Below the pieces are notes generated by a model. It was not told the origin of the DNA. It did no database searches and saw only the letters and a program-made list of their open reading frames with translations. DNA of 64,000 nucleotides. Source: Topomyia yanbarensis (Eukaryota > Arthropoda > Insecta > Diptera > Culicidae). Numbering within the stretch: position 1 is the first letter of the stretch; each line of letters opens with the position of its first letter. Made by a program: the position numbers and the translations under genes. Below, in pieces: positions 11,541 to 23,047 of this stretch. The stretch is taken from NCBI RefSeq assembly GCF_030247195.1, contig NC_080671.1:417084044-417148043 (forward strand), read 5' to 3'.

Positions 11541-12284
11541 AGGTTTTATCATGAGCATCTGTTCTACTATTTTTCATATAAATGTTATAGCAACTGGCTT
11601 ATGACCCGAAGAAAAATACGGTGCATTGTTAGGTAACACACTGTCGCTGCAGGCGGAACACACCAACGCTAATACGTGGATTGGACTTCGGATAACATCA
11701 CCAATTTCACGTCTCAGTACGGATAAGTTCTTTCTGTTGAAAAAATAAGCTGAAAAATTTGATATTATAAATGGAGTTCAAGTGCTACGGGATGCAGTTA
11801 GCATCTATTTCGTCGTGCATCGTTATTAGGTTAGATAACTTTTTGCTCAGACAACCCTTCGTACATACGAAGATCAAACTGCCACGGTACCAATTCGATT
11901 AACAGATTGTGCACCAGCACCAAGTACGACAGCAATGCAAAGATTTAGATTGACAATCGTAGCTCACAAGACTAAAAACAAAAGTGCAGGTCAACAAACC
12001 GTAAGCAACAGGAAACCAGTAGTAGGCATCGGAAGTGGCACTCACACTCACGTGAGTACCACTTCCGATAGGAATCGCATTCCAATCTTTTTTTTTGATT
12101 TGATTTTTCATTCTTTGCAGCAACGGTTGCACGGATCAGAACTAAACCACCAGAATTTATGAGCGAAACCTTGTCGCGTGCACTGGCAAATTGCATATAA
12201 AACGAACGCTTTTTTTAGACTCGGAAGGGCTCCTTGCCAGAATCACTCACTACAATTGTAGACGAGATGGGAAATGTCACCCAC
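11541..12284. other. Intergenic region with one hairpin
   Basis: No gene is supported. Overlapping 74-77-codon frames on both strands look like chance frames. The only structured feature is the inverted repeat at 12028-12069. Confidence 0.35.
12028..12069. repeat. 18-bp inverted repeat (hairpin)
   Basis: ATCGGAAGTGGCACTCAC (12028-12045) pairs with GTGAGTACCACTTCCGAT (12052-12069), with one mismatch and a 6-base spacer. No target duplication was recognised around it, so its origin is unknown. Confidence 0.8.
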
Positions 12285-12489
12285 TTAAAAACTGATTAAG
12301 GCCAATTGTAGTGGCCAGTGATTCTGCTTGTGTACGGTTTTGAAGAGCGGACGTAGGGGCGTTACGATCGCTTGCAAATGAGCGTTTATTTGTTCGCGCT
12401 TGAGGTCTCTGTAATCAAATTGTAAGTCCTATAAATTATATTTCCTGATTATACATCATATTAACATGATTTAATCTGTTCCACAATAT

Positions 12490-14300
12490 TCCGCCACGTC
12501 ACTCGGTTAGCTGCTGCTTGTCTCCAACCTCTCAGGTGCCCGATACTCGCCAGGTTCTGCTCCACACGGTTCAGCCACCGGGAACGCTGCGCTCATCTCC
12601 GTCTTGTACCTGCCGGGTTGAAGGTGAAAACCAACTTGGTGGGATTGTTGTCCGGCATCCTCACAACATGCCCCGCCCACCGTACCCTTCCAGCTTGAGC
12701 TATTTTCCGGATACTTGGCTCACCATAGAGCCGCGCAAGTTCGTGGTTTATCCTTCTCCTCAACACGCCATCCTCCTGCACACCACCGAAGATCGTTATC
12801 AGCATCCTTCTTTCGAAGACTTCGAGTGCTTGCAGATCCTCCTCGAGCACTACCCATGTTTCGTGCCCGTAGAGAACCACCGGTCTAATCAGTGTGTTGT
12901 ACATGGCGCATTTCGTGCGGTGGTGAAGCTTCCTGGATCTCAAAGTTTTGTGGAGCCCATAGTAAGCGCGACTTCCAGAGATAATACGCCTTCTGATCTC
13001 CCGGCTGGTGTTATTGTCCGCAGTCACCAATGAGCTTAGATAGACGAACTCGTCAACCACCTCGAAGTCGTTGCCGTCGATCGTAATACTACTGCCCAAG
13101 CGTTCCCTATCGCGATCGGTTCCGCCAGCCAGCATGTACTGCGTCTTAGACACATTTATCTTCAGTCCTACTCGTGCTGCTTCGCGCTTCAGTTGGGTAT
13201 ACAGATCTGCTACCGTTTCCTTGTTTCTACCGATTATATCCACGTCGTCAGCGAAGCACACGAACTGTCCGGACCTCGTGAAAATCGTGCCCCGCATGTT
13301 GAACCCTGCTCTTCGCATTACACCTTCCAGCGCTATATTGAACAGCAGGCAGGACAACCCATCGCCTTGTCTTAGTCCCTTGCGTGTTTCGAACGGACCC
13401 GAGAGGCCGCCCGAAATTTTGGCACAACACCTTACACCATCCATCGTAGCCTTAATCAGTCTTGTCAGCTTCCCAGGGAAGCCGTTCTCGTCCATCATTT
13501 TCCATAGCTCTACACGGTCCACCGTGTCATATGCGGCTTTCAAGTCGATGAACAGGTGATGTGTCGGGACCTGGTATTCACGGCATTTTGGAGGATTTGC
13601 CGTATAGTAAAGGTTTGGTCGTTTGTTGATGAAACCGACCTGATAACTCCCGACAAACCCATTTACCAGCGACGCCGGAACAGAATCTGGGATAGCACTT
13701 TGTAAGCGGCATTTGTCACTGTGATCGCTCTGTAGTTTTCACAGTCCAATTTGTCGCCTTTCTTGTATATCGGGGTGATGACCCCTTCCTTCCACTCCTC
13801 CGGTAGCTGTTCTCTGTCCCAGATTCTTTCGATTATTCGGTGCATGCTTTCCGTCAGTTTCTCCGGACCCACCTTGGAGAGGTTCGCTCCTAGACCATCC
13901 TTACCAGCTGCTTTGTTGTTCTTGAGCTGTTGAATAGCCTCGTTAACCTCAAACATAGTGGGCGCCGGTACATCCCCGTCGGCTGCGACTCACTGACATA
14001 ATCGTCCTACTCGAATGCCCGATTGTCCACCTGCGCACAATTCAGATGTTCATTGTACTTTCGACCACCTCACGTTCGTCCGACAAGATGCCACCTATCT
14101 TGTCTCTGCACATTTCGGCCCGCGCCACAGAACCGTTGCGAGAGTCATTCAGCTTCTTGAAGAACGCCCGCGTTTCCTAAGAGCGATACAGCAGCTCCAT
14201 CTTCTCCCTCTCAGACTCTTCCAGGCGGCGCTTTTTGTCCTGAAAAAGACGAGTCTGCTGTTTTCGCTTTCGTCGATATGACTCCACGTTCTGACAAGTG
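12490..14300 (-). pseudogene. RTE-like reverse transcriptase, frameshifted
   Basis: The N-terminal part (13663-13956) has AAGKDGLGANL and KKGDKLDCENYRAITVTNAAYK. The main part (12593-13543) has KAAYDTVDRVELW, RKGLRQGDGLSCLLFN, the catalytic FADD and HETWVVLEEDLQALEVFERRM. Frameshifts between about 13543 and 13670 and near 14000-14180 break the frame. The 5' linker at 14180-14280 reads YRRKRKQQTRLFQDKKRRLEE on the minus strand. Confidence 0.8.
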
Positions 14301-15933
14301 CACAGTGGCACGACTTAGAACAAAAGGTGGACTAAAGTCCAAACTTTACCGAATCGGTTCAAATAGGACGTTTTTATGTAATTTAAGTACGCTGAATTCG
14401 TTTTTGATATTAAAATATTTTAAAAATAAACATTTACCATTCATTAGGGTGTCTCAAAAATATTTTTTTTTCGAAATCGTTCTTAAAATTTGTGCATATT
14501 AATTTTCGTGTGCTAAATCATTTTTTTATATTAAAACTTGTAAAAAAATTCATTATAAATTAGGGTGGCTCAAAAATTGTTATTTTGTTGTGAAGGTTCA
14601 AAAAAATTTTAAAGGAATTTTTGTACGCTATTTTGGTTATAAAAATAGAAATTAACTTTACTACTTATTAAAGTGGCTCAAAAGTAAGTATTTTGTCTTT
14701 TATAATGTTTTTCAATACTAATTTTGGAATTTATTTTCCATATTGTAGCGAATTGATTGAAATTTCATTATGGGGTTTCAGAAATGACTATTTTGTTTTT
14801 AAGAATCAAATAAGATGCGTTAGATTAATTTTGGAACGTTTAATTCATTATTGGGTTACTTGACATGAAAACTACATTTTCTTTCATTTTCGAAACAAAC
14901 AGCGTCTTAGTGGAATGTTGATTTACATTCACTAATCAACAAGATTTTTTTTGCACGTGTGTTTTACTTAGATTGCTTATTTCATATCTTAAATGAAAAT
15001 AAATCCAAAACCCTTTTTTCGCGTATATGGTTTATTTAAAAATGGTCTTATTTTATATGCATAATTTCGCATACGCTTAAGCTATATCAGAGCTATGCAA
15101 ACTCGGATCAAAATAGTCTCACCAAATGATTAGAACTCAACTGTGTTCACTCAATTTCACAGTTATTGCATAAGTTAACAAAAATAGTTCCAGAAACATT
15201 TTATGACATATTTCAGATGGTTGAAAATATTGATTTTTAAACATTCTTTACCACCTACAAAACCATACTTCCCACTCGGATTCTTATTCTTGATCACTAG
15301 TAAAACCCTTGTAGATCATGCTCTCAATGCTTTTTGAAAGTTGTGCATATATTAATGTCATTACTCTAGCTATAAAGTGATTATTCAAATTCAATATCAC
15401 AAATAACCATGCGTCTCCATTGACAGTTTTTTTAAATTTTGATTGCTTATCGCAAGTTTTCGCAAAACTAGCATAGACTCATTTTAAAGAGGAAATTAAA
15501 AGCTTTCGAAAGAGTATAGTGTGATCACGGGCATTCACGGGCGTCGTTGTTGTTATCGCATTAGAAGTTCGAATTCAATAAAAATTAATGACAAACAGTT
15601 ATTTAAACATTAACTAAACCAACTAGTGACTTATTTTTGGCGATTTTACGATGTAATTTTATCACACGGATAATTTTGGTGAAGTAATGTAATGCATAAA
15701 ATCAACCGTTTCTTTGAAAAACGAAAATAATCGTATGCAGTTTCTATGGTCAAATAATGCAAAAAACACTTGAGTTATGACCTTCAAAAAGCTGTCAAAA
15801 ATTCATTTTGCGTTCAAATCACCTAAAATCTCGTGAAAATGTCTCTGAAGGCTCAGCTGATACGAGAAAAATACTAGTGAGAATATCGCATAACCTTCAC
15901 ATATGGACTTAAGTCCGGGCTCGTCCCACTGTG
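14301..15933. mobile_element. Transib-like non-autonomous transposon with RSS-like end
   Basis: The element is 1,633 bp, AT-rich and inserted in RTE copy 3. Its ends are CACAGTGGCACGA (from 14301) and, on the other strand, CACAGTGGGACGA (from 15933). Both are followed by a shared GGACTNAAGTCCA block. It is flanked by AAGTG at 14296-14300 and 15934-15938, a 5-bp duplication. CACAGTG ends plus a 5-bp duplication are the known signature of Transib, the superfamily related to the RAG1 core. At the left end the heptamer is followed by exactly 12 bases and then ACAAAAGGT, close to the V(D)J nonamer. No transposase frame is seen, so mobility would depend on another copy. The Transib assignment is inference from the termini only. 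Confidence 0.65.
14443..14880 (+). repeat. Degenerate tandem repeat inside the Transib-like element
   Basis: Five diverged units begin near 14443, 14559, 14667, 14767 and 14848. Each starts with ATTAGGGTGTCTCAAAAA or a variant and, in most, continues to an ATTTTGT block. Spacing shrinks from about 116 to 81 bp. No coding is seen. Confidence 0.6.
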
Positions 15934-15938
15934 AAGTG

Positions 15939-16726
15939 GCTTGAAGCAACATCGCTGCGCGTGCTGCATTATTCTCGTCCAATATCTCTTGGCACTCGCC
16001 ATCGAACCAATCCTTCCGTCGACTCCTCTGTACGTATCCCAGGACAATCTCCGCTGTGCTGCTTATGGCTGCTTTAGTCCTGGTCCAGCAGCAGTCCTCA
16101 AGGGGAGCATCGATGAGCTCCTCCTCCGGTGGCAGCGCTGCTTCAAGATGCTGCGCGTACGTTGTCGCGACGTTGGTTTCCCTCAGTCGGTCCAGGTTAT
16201 ACCGCGGTGGGCGCCGGTATCTTACACTGTTCACTACGGATAATTTTGGACACAGATTAACCATCATCAGATAGTGGTCCGAGTCGATGTTAGCGCCCCG
16301 ACAGCTCCTTACGTCGATAATGTCCGAGAAGTGCCGTCCATGATCAATTTGTGTCTCTGTTTGTTGCGGTAATCTCCAAGTGTATCGGTGCAGGAGGCGG
16401 TGCTGGAAGGTCTTTATGACCCTATTCTTGGATGTGGTGAAATCGATTAGTCTTAGGCCGTTCTCGTTCGTCTACTGGTGAGCGCTGAACCTTCCCATTA
16501 CCGGTCTGTATTCCACCTCGTGGCCAACCTGAGCATTAAGGTCGCCGATGACGATCTTGACATCATGTCTTGGGCAGCGATCGTATTCACGCTCCAACTG
16601 CGCGTAGAATTCATCCTTGTCGTCATCGATACTTCCGAGGTGGGGACTATGCACGTTAATTATGCTGATGTTGAAGAACCGGCCCTTGATCGTCAAATTG
16701 CACATGTAAGTACTAGTGTTCACTAA
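15939..16726 (-). pseudogene. RTE-like APE endonuclease and linker, 5'-truncated
   Basis: The 16472-16723 part encodes an endonuclease segment with IINVHSP and the catalytic KIVIGDLNAQVG. A second part ending at 15939 carries GANIDSDHYL, the catalytic SDH, then RYRRPPRYNLDRLRE and the linker DWFDGECQEILDENNAARAAM. A frame break lies between about 16267 and 16472. The N-terminal endonuclease motifs are missing beyond 16726. Confidence 0.8.
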
Positions 16727-16749
16727 AACATCGGGGCGTGTTTGCGAAA

Positions 16750-16845
16750 ACTTGGGCGTAGATGTGCGTGAATAATCGCGATTGCATGTTCGTCGATGTG
16801 TGTTATCGCGCAGCTCTCGAGCGTTTATATGTTAACATGTTCGAT
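16750..16845. repeat. Short dispersed repeat, copy 1
   Basis: GTGCGTGAATAATCGCGATT and the later CTCTCGAGCGTTTATATGTT match 51985-52062 closely. No TIRs or coding were recognised. It could be an LTR or MITE fragment. Confidence 0.4.
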
Positions 16846-17036
16846 CGCATGAACGTTTGTATGGTGCATGTGCTAGCGTGAATTCGATGTTAAAAATGTG
16901 TGGGCATTCGCTAATTCTCGTGAGTTCTTGAATGATCGCGCGGATCATGGAAAGCATATGTACGACTCGTAATTATTTGTATGTTCTTATTTTTTGTTAA
17001 AATCAATATTGATGCATTCGAAAGCTATCAGGACAA

Positions 17037-18312
17037 GTCTTAGCTTAGCTTAGTTGATCGCCCGTGAGTTTCCCGTGATTGATCAAAGCCTGTTGAAATT
17101 GCATATTGAACCAATTATATGATACTTGGGAGTAGTACATCATACTCAAAGTGCAACCTAAGGGGACTAAGATTATAGTATGATCAATAGCGTAGATGGC
17201 CACGCCCATGCAGGTCAATTTTGGGATAGGAAGGATTCTCTGCACCATCCACAAGTGTCGCAGGATAGGATTGGTCTTAGTAGGAGGGATTCCACGAGAA
17301 ACCTGTAGGGAATGAAGCAGGATATATCTTGGAAGATATTGTGATTTAGCTAAGTACTCACGCGGTTTGTCTTTTCATGTTAGATCAAAGTTTTCAGGAG
17401 TGAGACCTCCAGTAGAAATATGAATGCCGAATAGGCATTTTAATAATTCTTCCTCCACGGGACGTTATATAACAGGATAAAGCCGCGTGGAATATAATAT
17501 TATATTCATCTATAGGCAATATGATCTTAGCAATATGTACGAAAGTCGCTCGCGATCATTTTCCGACAATTCGAACTCCAAACAGCCAGCCATCGGGACT
17601 ATTGCTTCTTATTAATATTTCAATGATCATTTCCAAAGTTTTCAGTACAAAGCAAGCGTACAAAAAGTATAAAACATAGCCCAGGTGAATGTGAAGAAAT
17701 TCACTGCGTAATGTTAATGACAAGTTGGCATCTCCACTCTCCCTATCAGACACGTTTCCATCATTGGGTTAAACATAATAAACACAACGACAAGGGCTCT
17801 TGGCCCATCGGCGGTCCAGAAGAAGAGCAATACTGGCAAAGACCGACTACTATATGAGCGGTTCAAACTTGAAAGAGTGACGCAGAGTACTAACACTGGA
17901 TGATTTTGAAGAAAGGACCAGGAGTGCGATTTTACGAAGTTTTAGCTTCCAATGGCTCTACATTTTCTGACAGAGTGAAGTACTCGAGTGTTGAAATGTT
18001 TACCACTGTTATAGGCTATTGTACAACCACCAGAAGAAACCCATAACATTGGTACACAATCGGGAATAGCGAAGCGGAAAAGGTGCTTATATGTCAGTGA
18101 TTCACTTAATACAGAATGGATAAAGGCTATGATGCAGAACCTTAAGGTCCAGGTCCAGGTTAAGTCTTCGGTACGGAGCAATAACTTAACCTAAGTACTC
18201 CTAGCATGTTATTAGTCGCCTCTTACGACATGGGAGCAGGTTCCCAGTGGTTCTATTCTTGGCTGAAATAGTGCAAAAAAAAAAAATTAGCCCGCCGGAC
18301 ACCACACGGCTT
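17037..18312 (-). mobile_element. Non-coding retroposon family A, copy 2
   Basis: It is closely similar to 2773-4330 at both ends and through most of the interior, and shorter by about 280 bp. The 3' tail (left) reads TAGCTTAGCTTAGTTGATCG and the 5' end (right) CCCGCCGGACACCACACGGC. No open frame of interest is present. The conserved ends in two copies suggest that this is close to the full unit. Confidence 0.55.
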
Positions 18313-18751
18313 CGCATTTTTGACTTCAAAGTACTACGAAAATTTCCAAAAGCTAAAAAAATATACCTGAGAAATGATGTGAAGAACAACTGTGCATCGT
18401 TTGAAAAGGATTGGTCTAGTAGATGTTGAGTCATTGTTGATGCCCGTATATGTTATGTTTAGGAGACGTAAATTTACACGATTTTTTCTAGGTGTGCAGT
18501 ATAACTCACGGACTAGACGAAATAACGACAAAGCACTCCTGGCGATAACATCACAATTACCTTTGGATGAACCGTTTATTCGTTCACAACTCTACCGCTT
18601 GAGATGGACGTCTGTTCTCTGTGCCCAAATTGATGTTGCTTCTCAGTTTTGCACAAAACAGGCGGAACTTGGCCTTATTCCCATTGCTCTATCATCGCCA
18701 ACTGCCTATTACTTCCAATAGTGTCCCGAATCGTTTGAAGGCAAAACTGAA
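18313..18751. other. Unrecognised sequence with a 109-codon open frame
   Basis: The plus-strand frame at 18392-18721 (including KALLAITSQLPLDEPFIRSQL and CAQIDVASQFCTKQAELGL) has protein-like composition but no domain I recognise. It could be a transposon fragment or chance. Confidence 0.25.
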
Positions 18752-18955
18752 CTAATTGAGTGATAGATCAGTTTGTTCGACTATCAATTTCACGGCTTTT
18801 GAGACAACTAAACTGAAATTGTCCAGCTCTGCTTGCAGGTCACTGTGGGTGTATTCCCCGCGCACTCTCCATTCCTGCCGTCCCAGGGCTGCAGAAGTTA
18901 ACATCAATAATTGATTGTCGACCTTCCCGGCGGTAGGTGATGATGATGGTACCAC
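18752..18955 (-). pseudogene. R1-clade endonuclease fragment
   Basis: The minus-strand frame contains LGRQEWRVRGEYTHSDLQA, matching the end of the R1-type APE endonuclease (compare MDWRVCEMYTHSDHQAI at about 21430-21480). SDH has become SDL, so a catalytic residue is lost. It is a separate fragment, opposite in strand to the R1 element that follows. Confidence 0.6.
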
Positions 18956-19497
18956 CTGCCCTGGGCAGTATAAATTAGAAAATTCTTATTAAACAAAGCA
19001 GCTTTGTGCCGCTTCTGCTAAGATCGTAAGATTCCAATAATCTAAGATCTTAGCAATAAAAGCACTCTAGCTCAACCGGAGTGCCAACCGGCACATCAGA
19101 ATCGACGCCAGTAACATCCTGATTAGGGCATACTGGCCATGGCGAACGTCAACGGACAGAACACGAATAGGACGGTGACTTTGGGCTGACAGGCGTACTG
19201 TTCTACTTCCCTGAGTAAGGAAGGATGACACCGACTTGAAATGGCGAGTGGGCTAACAGCATGGCTGCCTCCGTCCCAACAAAACCCTGGCAGATCTCTG
19301 GGTACGTTCGAAACTCGTCACCATTTGGTTGGTGGTACTAGCTTCGGTTAGAGCATTCCCGATTTACGCCGATCCGGCTCTGAACACTACTCCCCTTGAA
19401 GGACTTGCATGACCTCGCTGCTGCTTTTTGGCAGCATAGATAATCATGGGATCGCGAGAGGCGCCTATGTGCAGCGAGTGGAGATAGCGGCCCGGAG

Positions 19498-20905
19498 TTG
19501 GGACCCAATAAAATGGAGAAACAACAAGCAACTAACATAAACGGAGCAGGTACGGCGAATCCGTTCGCCAGAGGTGGGTTGGTGAGGTCATCACCACCAA
19601 TAGTAGCTGAACTCATTCAGCAAGAGCAGGAGGAAGGGAAGCCGCAGCAACAGCAGCAGCCAAAACAGCCAGAGCAGAGCGGAATGAGCTACACCCCACA
19701 AACGCCAAAAGTAGTGGCAGCGAAGTGCTTGGTGGAGGAGCTCCACTAGTTTGCGGACACGAGAAACAATGTCCATAAGGACATTAAGGAGATGGTCATC
19801 AGAATCCGGAAGGCGCCACTGTCTGCCGTGAAAGAGTATGATACGGCAACACAGAGGGCGGATGCAGCTGAGCGAGCATTGGCGTCGGCTAAGGCTACTA
19901 TTCTCCTAGCCCCTCCGAAACAGGGCAAGGAGAGGCAGACTGGAGTGGAGAACACGCCAGTACCCATAACTCCAAAGAGGACATGATCCTCGCCAGGAGA
20001 CGAAAGACCAGACGGGTCAAAGTGGTAGACGCTCGAGGACTCTGTTGCTGCCGAAGGAAAGGACGCCACCCGACAGGGTGAAAGCTGGAGTATCGTTGTA
20101 GGTCGGAAGGAGAAACACACGAAACAGTTAAAAAGGAGGAGCGAAAAGGGGAGCAGAAGAGGAAATCAGAACATTTGGCTCGTCAAAAAGTGCCTAAGGG
20201 AGAAGCCGTGCTCATCAAAGCCAAGGACCGGACGATGTATGCAGCGCTGCTCAAAAAGGTCACAGAGGACCCAGAGCTGAAAGATTTGGGGGAAAACGTG
20301 GTAAGAGTCAGGCGTACCCAAAAAAAAATGAGATGCTCCTCGAGCTGAAGAAGAATACTACGACTAGTAGCTCGACCTTGCAGGAGACTATTACTAAATC
20401 AAAAGGCAGAAGTTAAAGCCTCAAGCACGGAGATGGTAATTGGGTGCAAGGACCTTGATGAAATCACGACGGAAGACGAGCTGAGAGGTGCAATGAAGCA
20501 GCAGTGTAACCTGAGCGAGGTGCACATGACGATCCGGTTAAAGAAGGGATACGGAGGAACGCAGACAGCGATCATTCGTTTACCGGTAACCGCTGCAGAC
20601 AAGGCACTGGAGGTAGGTAAAGCTACGGTTGGATGATCGAGATGCCTACTGAAAGCCGCCCCACGACTAAATAAACAAGCGGAGAAATGCTTCAAATGTT
20701 TAGGCTTTGGACATTTAGCAGGGGCTTGCAAAGGCCCGGACAGATCCGGGATGTGCTGGAAATGCGGAGAGACGGGTCATCTTGCGAGAGACTGCACGCA
20801 GAGGCCGAAGTGCTTGCTTTGCACCCCAGCGGTAGGAAACGTCCATCAGACCGGTGGCTTTAAATGCCCTGCCTACAAGAAGGTGACTGCAGGCCAACGG
20901 TAATG
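19498..20905 (+). pseudogene. R1-clade ORF1 (Gag-like) with three zinc knuckles
   Basis: The frame opens at 19498 (MGPNKMEKQQATNINGAG) and has a Gln/Pro-rich stretch. It is stopped near 19747 and continues in pieces (VIRIRKAPLSAVKEYDTATQRADA, about 19795-19986). Close to the 3' end, about 20670-20880, are three CCHC-type knuckles: CFKCLGFGHLAGAC, CWKCGETGHLARDC and a third starting CLLC. It would bind LINE RNA. It is broken by several frameshifts and stops. Confidence 0.75.
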
Positions 20906-22990
20906 GAGATGACCCAGATAAACCTGAATCACTGTGACACCGCACAGCAACTGTTGTGGCAGTCTTCGACAGAAACTATGTGCGATGTCGCTTTGATCGC
21001 AGAGCCTTATCAAGTCCCACTAATAACGGTAACTGGGTGGCGGATAGATCAGGAACCGCTGTGATACAAGTAATGGGTAGATTCCCCATCCAAAAAGTGG
21101 TAGAACGCTCATATTAGGGGTTTCGTGATAGCCAAAATCAACGGCATCTTCGTGTGTAGCTGCTACGCTACTCCAAGGTCGAGAGTAGAGCAGTTCAGCC
21201 TAACGCTGGAGCAGTTAACCGAGCAGTCGATCGGTCGGAAGCCGCTAGTCATTGGTGGTGATTTCAACGCCTGAGCTGTGAAATGGGGCAGTAGTGTAAC
21301 CAACACTCAAGGAAGCTCTAGCGAAGTTAGACGTACGATTGTGCAATGAAGGTTCTGTTAGCACATTTCGAAGAGACGGGAGGGAGTCTATTATCGACGT
21401 CACTTTCTGTAGTCACTCATTGACGGCGAGCATGGATTGGAGAGTATGCGAAATGTACACGCATAGTGACCATCAGGCGATTCGCTACCATCTCGGTCAA
21501 CGGAACCCCGCGGCAGTACGGAGAAGGATGACCGGCGAACGAAAGTGGAAGACGAAAGCCTTCAACAAAGACCTCTTTGTTGAGACACTTCGGCCGAACG
21601 AACGGCGGGATCGAGAACGTGGATGCGGCTAACCTAACAAGAAGGATTGTGGCGGCTTGTGACGCCACAATACCGCGAAAACTGGAACCACGGCGTCCAG
21701 CTTACTGGTGGAACGAGACGCTTAGTACGTTACGCGCTGCTTGTCTCAGTTGCCAGAAGACGGGCTCAAAGAGCAATGTCGGAACCAGATAGAGATAGAG
21801 AACGCAAGGCAGCGTTTCGGAAAGCTAAAACGGGAGATCAGACTTAGCAAATCAGATTGCCACAGGGAGCTATGCCGAGAAGTAGATGCCAATCCCTGGG
21901 GTGACGCATACCGAGTCGCGATGGGTTCGACGACGTCAGCCGAAATGTGTCCGAGCAAGCTGAAGACAATCGTCGAGGGTCTTTTCCCGAAGCACGATCC
22001 AACTGTATGGCCACCGACACCGTACGGCGAAGAAGAAGGAACAAACACGGCAAGTGACTAACGACGAGCTAGCAGAAGTATCGAAGCGCCTAAAATCAAA
22101 GAAAGCTCCTGGTCTGGATGGAATACCAAACGTGGTACTGAAAGCTGCGATCCTGGCATATTCGGACAGGTTCAGGATAGTGCTGCAGAAGTGCCTAAAT
22201 GAAGGCAACTTCCCCGAAATGTTGAAGGTCCAGAAGCTGGTGTTGCTGCCAAAGCCAGGCAAGCCAACTGGCGATCCGGCCTGCTGGATACACTCGGAAA
22301 ACTCCTGGAAAGGATCATTCCTAACAGGTTGACGAAATTCACGGAATGTGAGCGCTGACTATCCAAGATGCAGTTCGGTTTCCGCAAAGGAGCATCAACA
22401 GTGGATGCAATTCGGACAGTGCTCGAGAGTGCTGAGAAGTCATCTAGACAGAAGCGAAGAGGAGATCGATACAGCGCTGTGGTCACGATAGATTTGAAGA
22501 ACGCGTTCAACAGTGCCAGCTGGGAAGCCATCGCTGCATAGAATGAGGGTTCCCGACTATCTATGCCAGATCCTGAAGAGCTACTTTCAGAGCAGAGTGC
22601 TGCTGTACGAGCCGAGCGAAGGGCAGAAGTCAATGCGAATCACAGCGGGCGTTCCTCAGGGTTCCATTCTCGGTCCAACTCTTTGGAACGGGATGTACGA
22701 TGGGGTCTTAACGCTGCAGCTGCCTAGGAAAGTGAAAATCGTGGGACGACGTGTCACTAACGGTGATGGGTGAGACACTTGAAGAAGGGAGGAGGTGTCG
22801 GTGACGGAGAAAATAGACGCGATCGAGAGCTGGATGAACGGGGTCAAGCTGCAAATAGCTCACCACAAGACGGAGGTGTTGTTGGTCAGATGCAGATCGA
22901 CGTCGGAGGGCACGAGAAGCAGCAAGAGACGTCTGCGATCTACTGTTTTGTCATCGATACTCCGATATGGGGTTCCTGCCTGGAGTGCTG
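20894..22990 (+). pseudogene. R1-clade ORF2: endonuclease and reverse transcriptase
   Basis: The endonuclease part starts with TQINLNHCDTAQQLLWQ, then IAEPYQVP, VIGGDFNA (about 21255) and THSDHQAI (catalytic SDH, about 21465). RT pieces include LKSKKAPGLDGIPNVVLK (about 22090), VLLPKPGKP (about 22240), MQFGFRKGASTVDAI (about 22370) and GVPQGSILGPTLWN (about 22650). The active-site YADD/FADD segment falls in a broken stretch near 22740-22790. A short EVLLVRCRS piece follows. At least six frame breaks or stops are visible. Confidence 0.75.
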
Positions 22991-23047
22991 AGCTGAAAAT
23001 CTAGCGGAACCGTGAAAAGCTAAACAGGACATTCCAGCTGATGGCTA

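Larger units (their letters stand above)
12285..16726 (-). mobile_element. RTE-like LINE, copy 3 (second subfamily), interrupted
   Basis: A single minus-strand element in two pieces. The endonuclease and linker are at 15939-16726 and the RT at 12490-14300. They are separated by the Transib-like insertion at 14301-15933. Removing the insertion and one AAGTG copy joins the parts into a continuous frame across A-T-C-Q-N-V-E-S-Y-R-R. The 3' end resembles the other copies (GATTAAGGCC near 12294). The 5' end is truncated at about 16726, inside the endonuclease. The protein is clearly diverged from copies 1 and 2. Confidence 0.8.

Noticed and set aside
11899..12196. Overlapping frames on both strands as a small gene
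   Set aside because: Low complexity, no domain, and the palindrome at 12028-12069 explains the mirrored frames.
18392..18721. 109-codon open frame as a host gene
   Set aside because: No recognisable domain, no splice partner, and it lies between transposon fragments.
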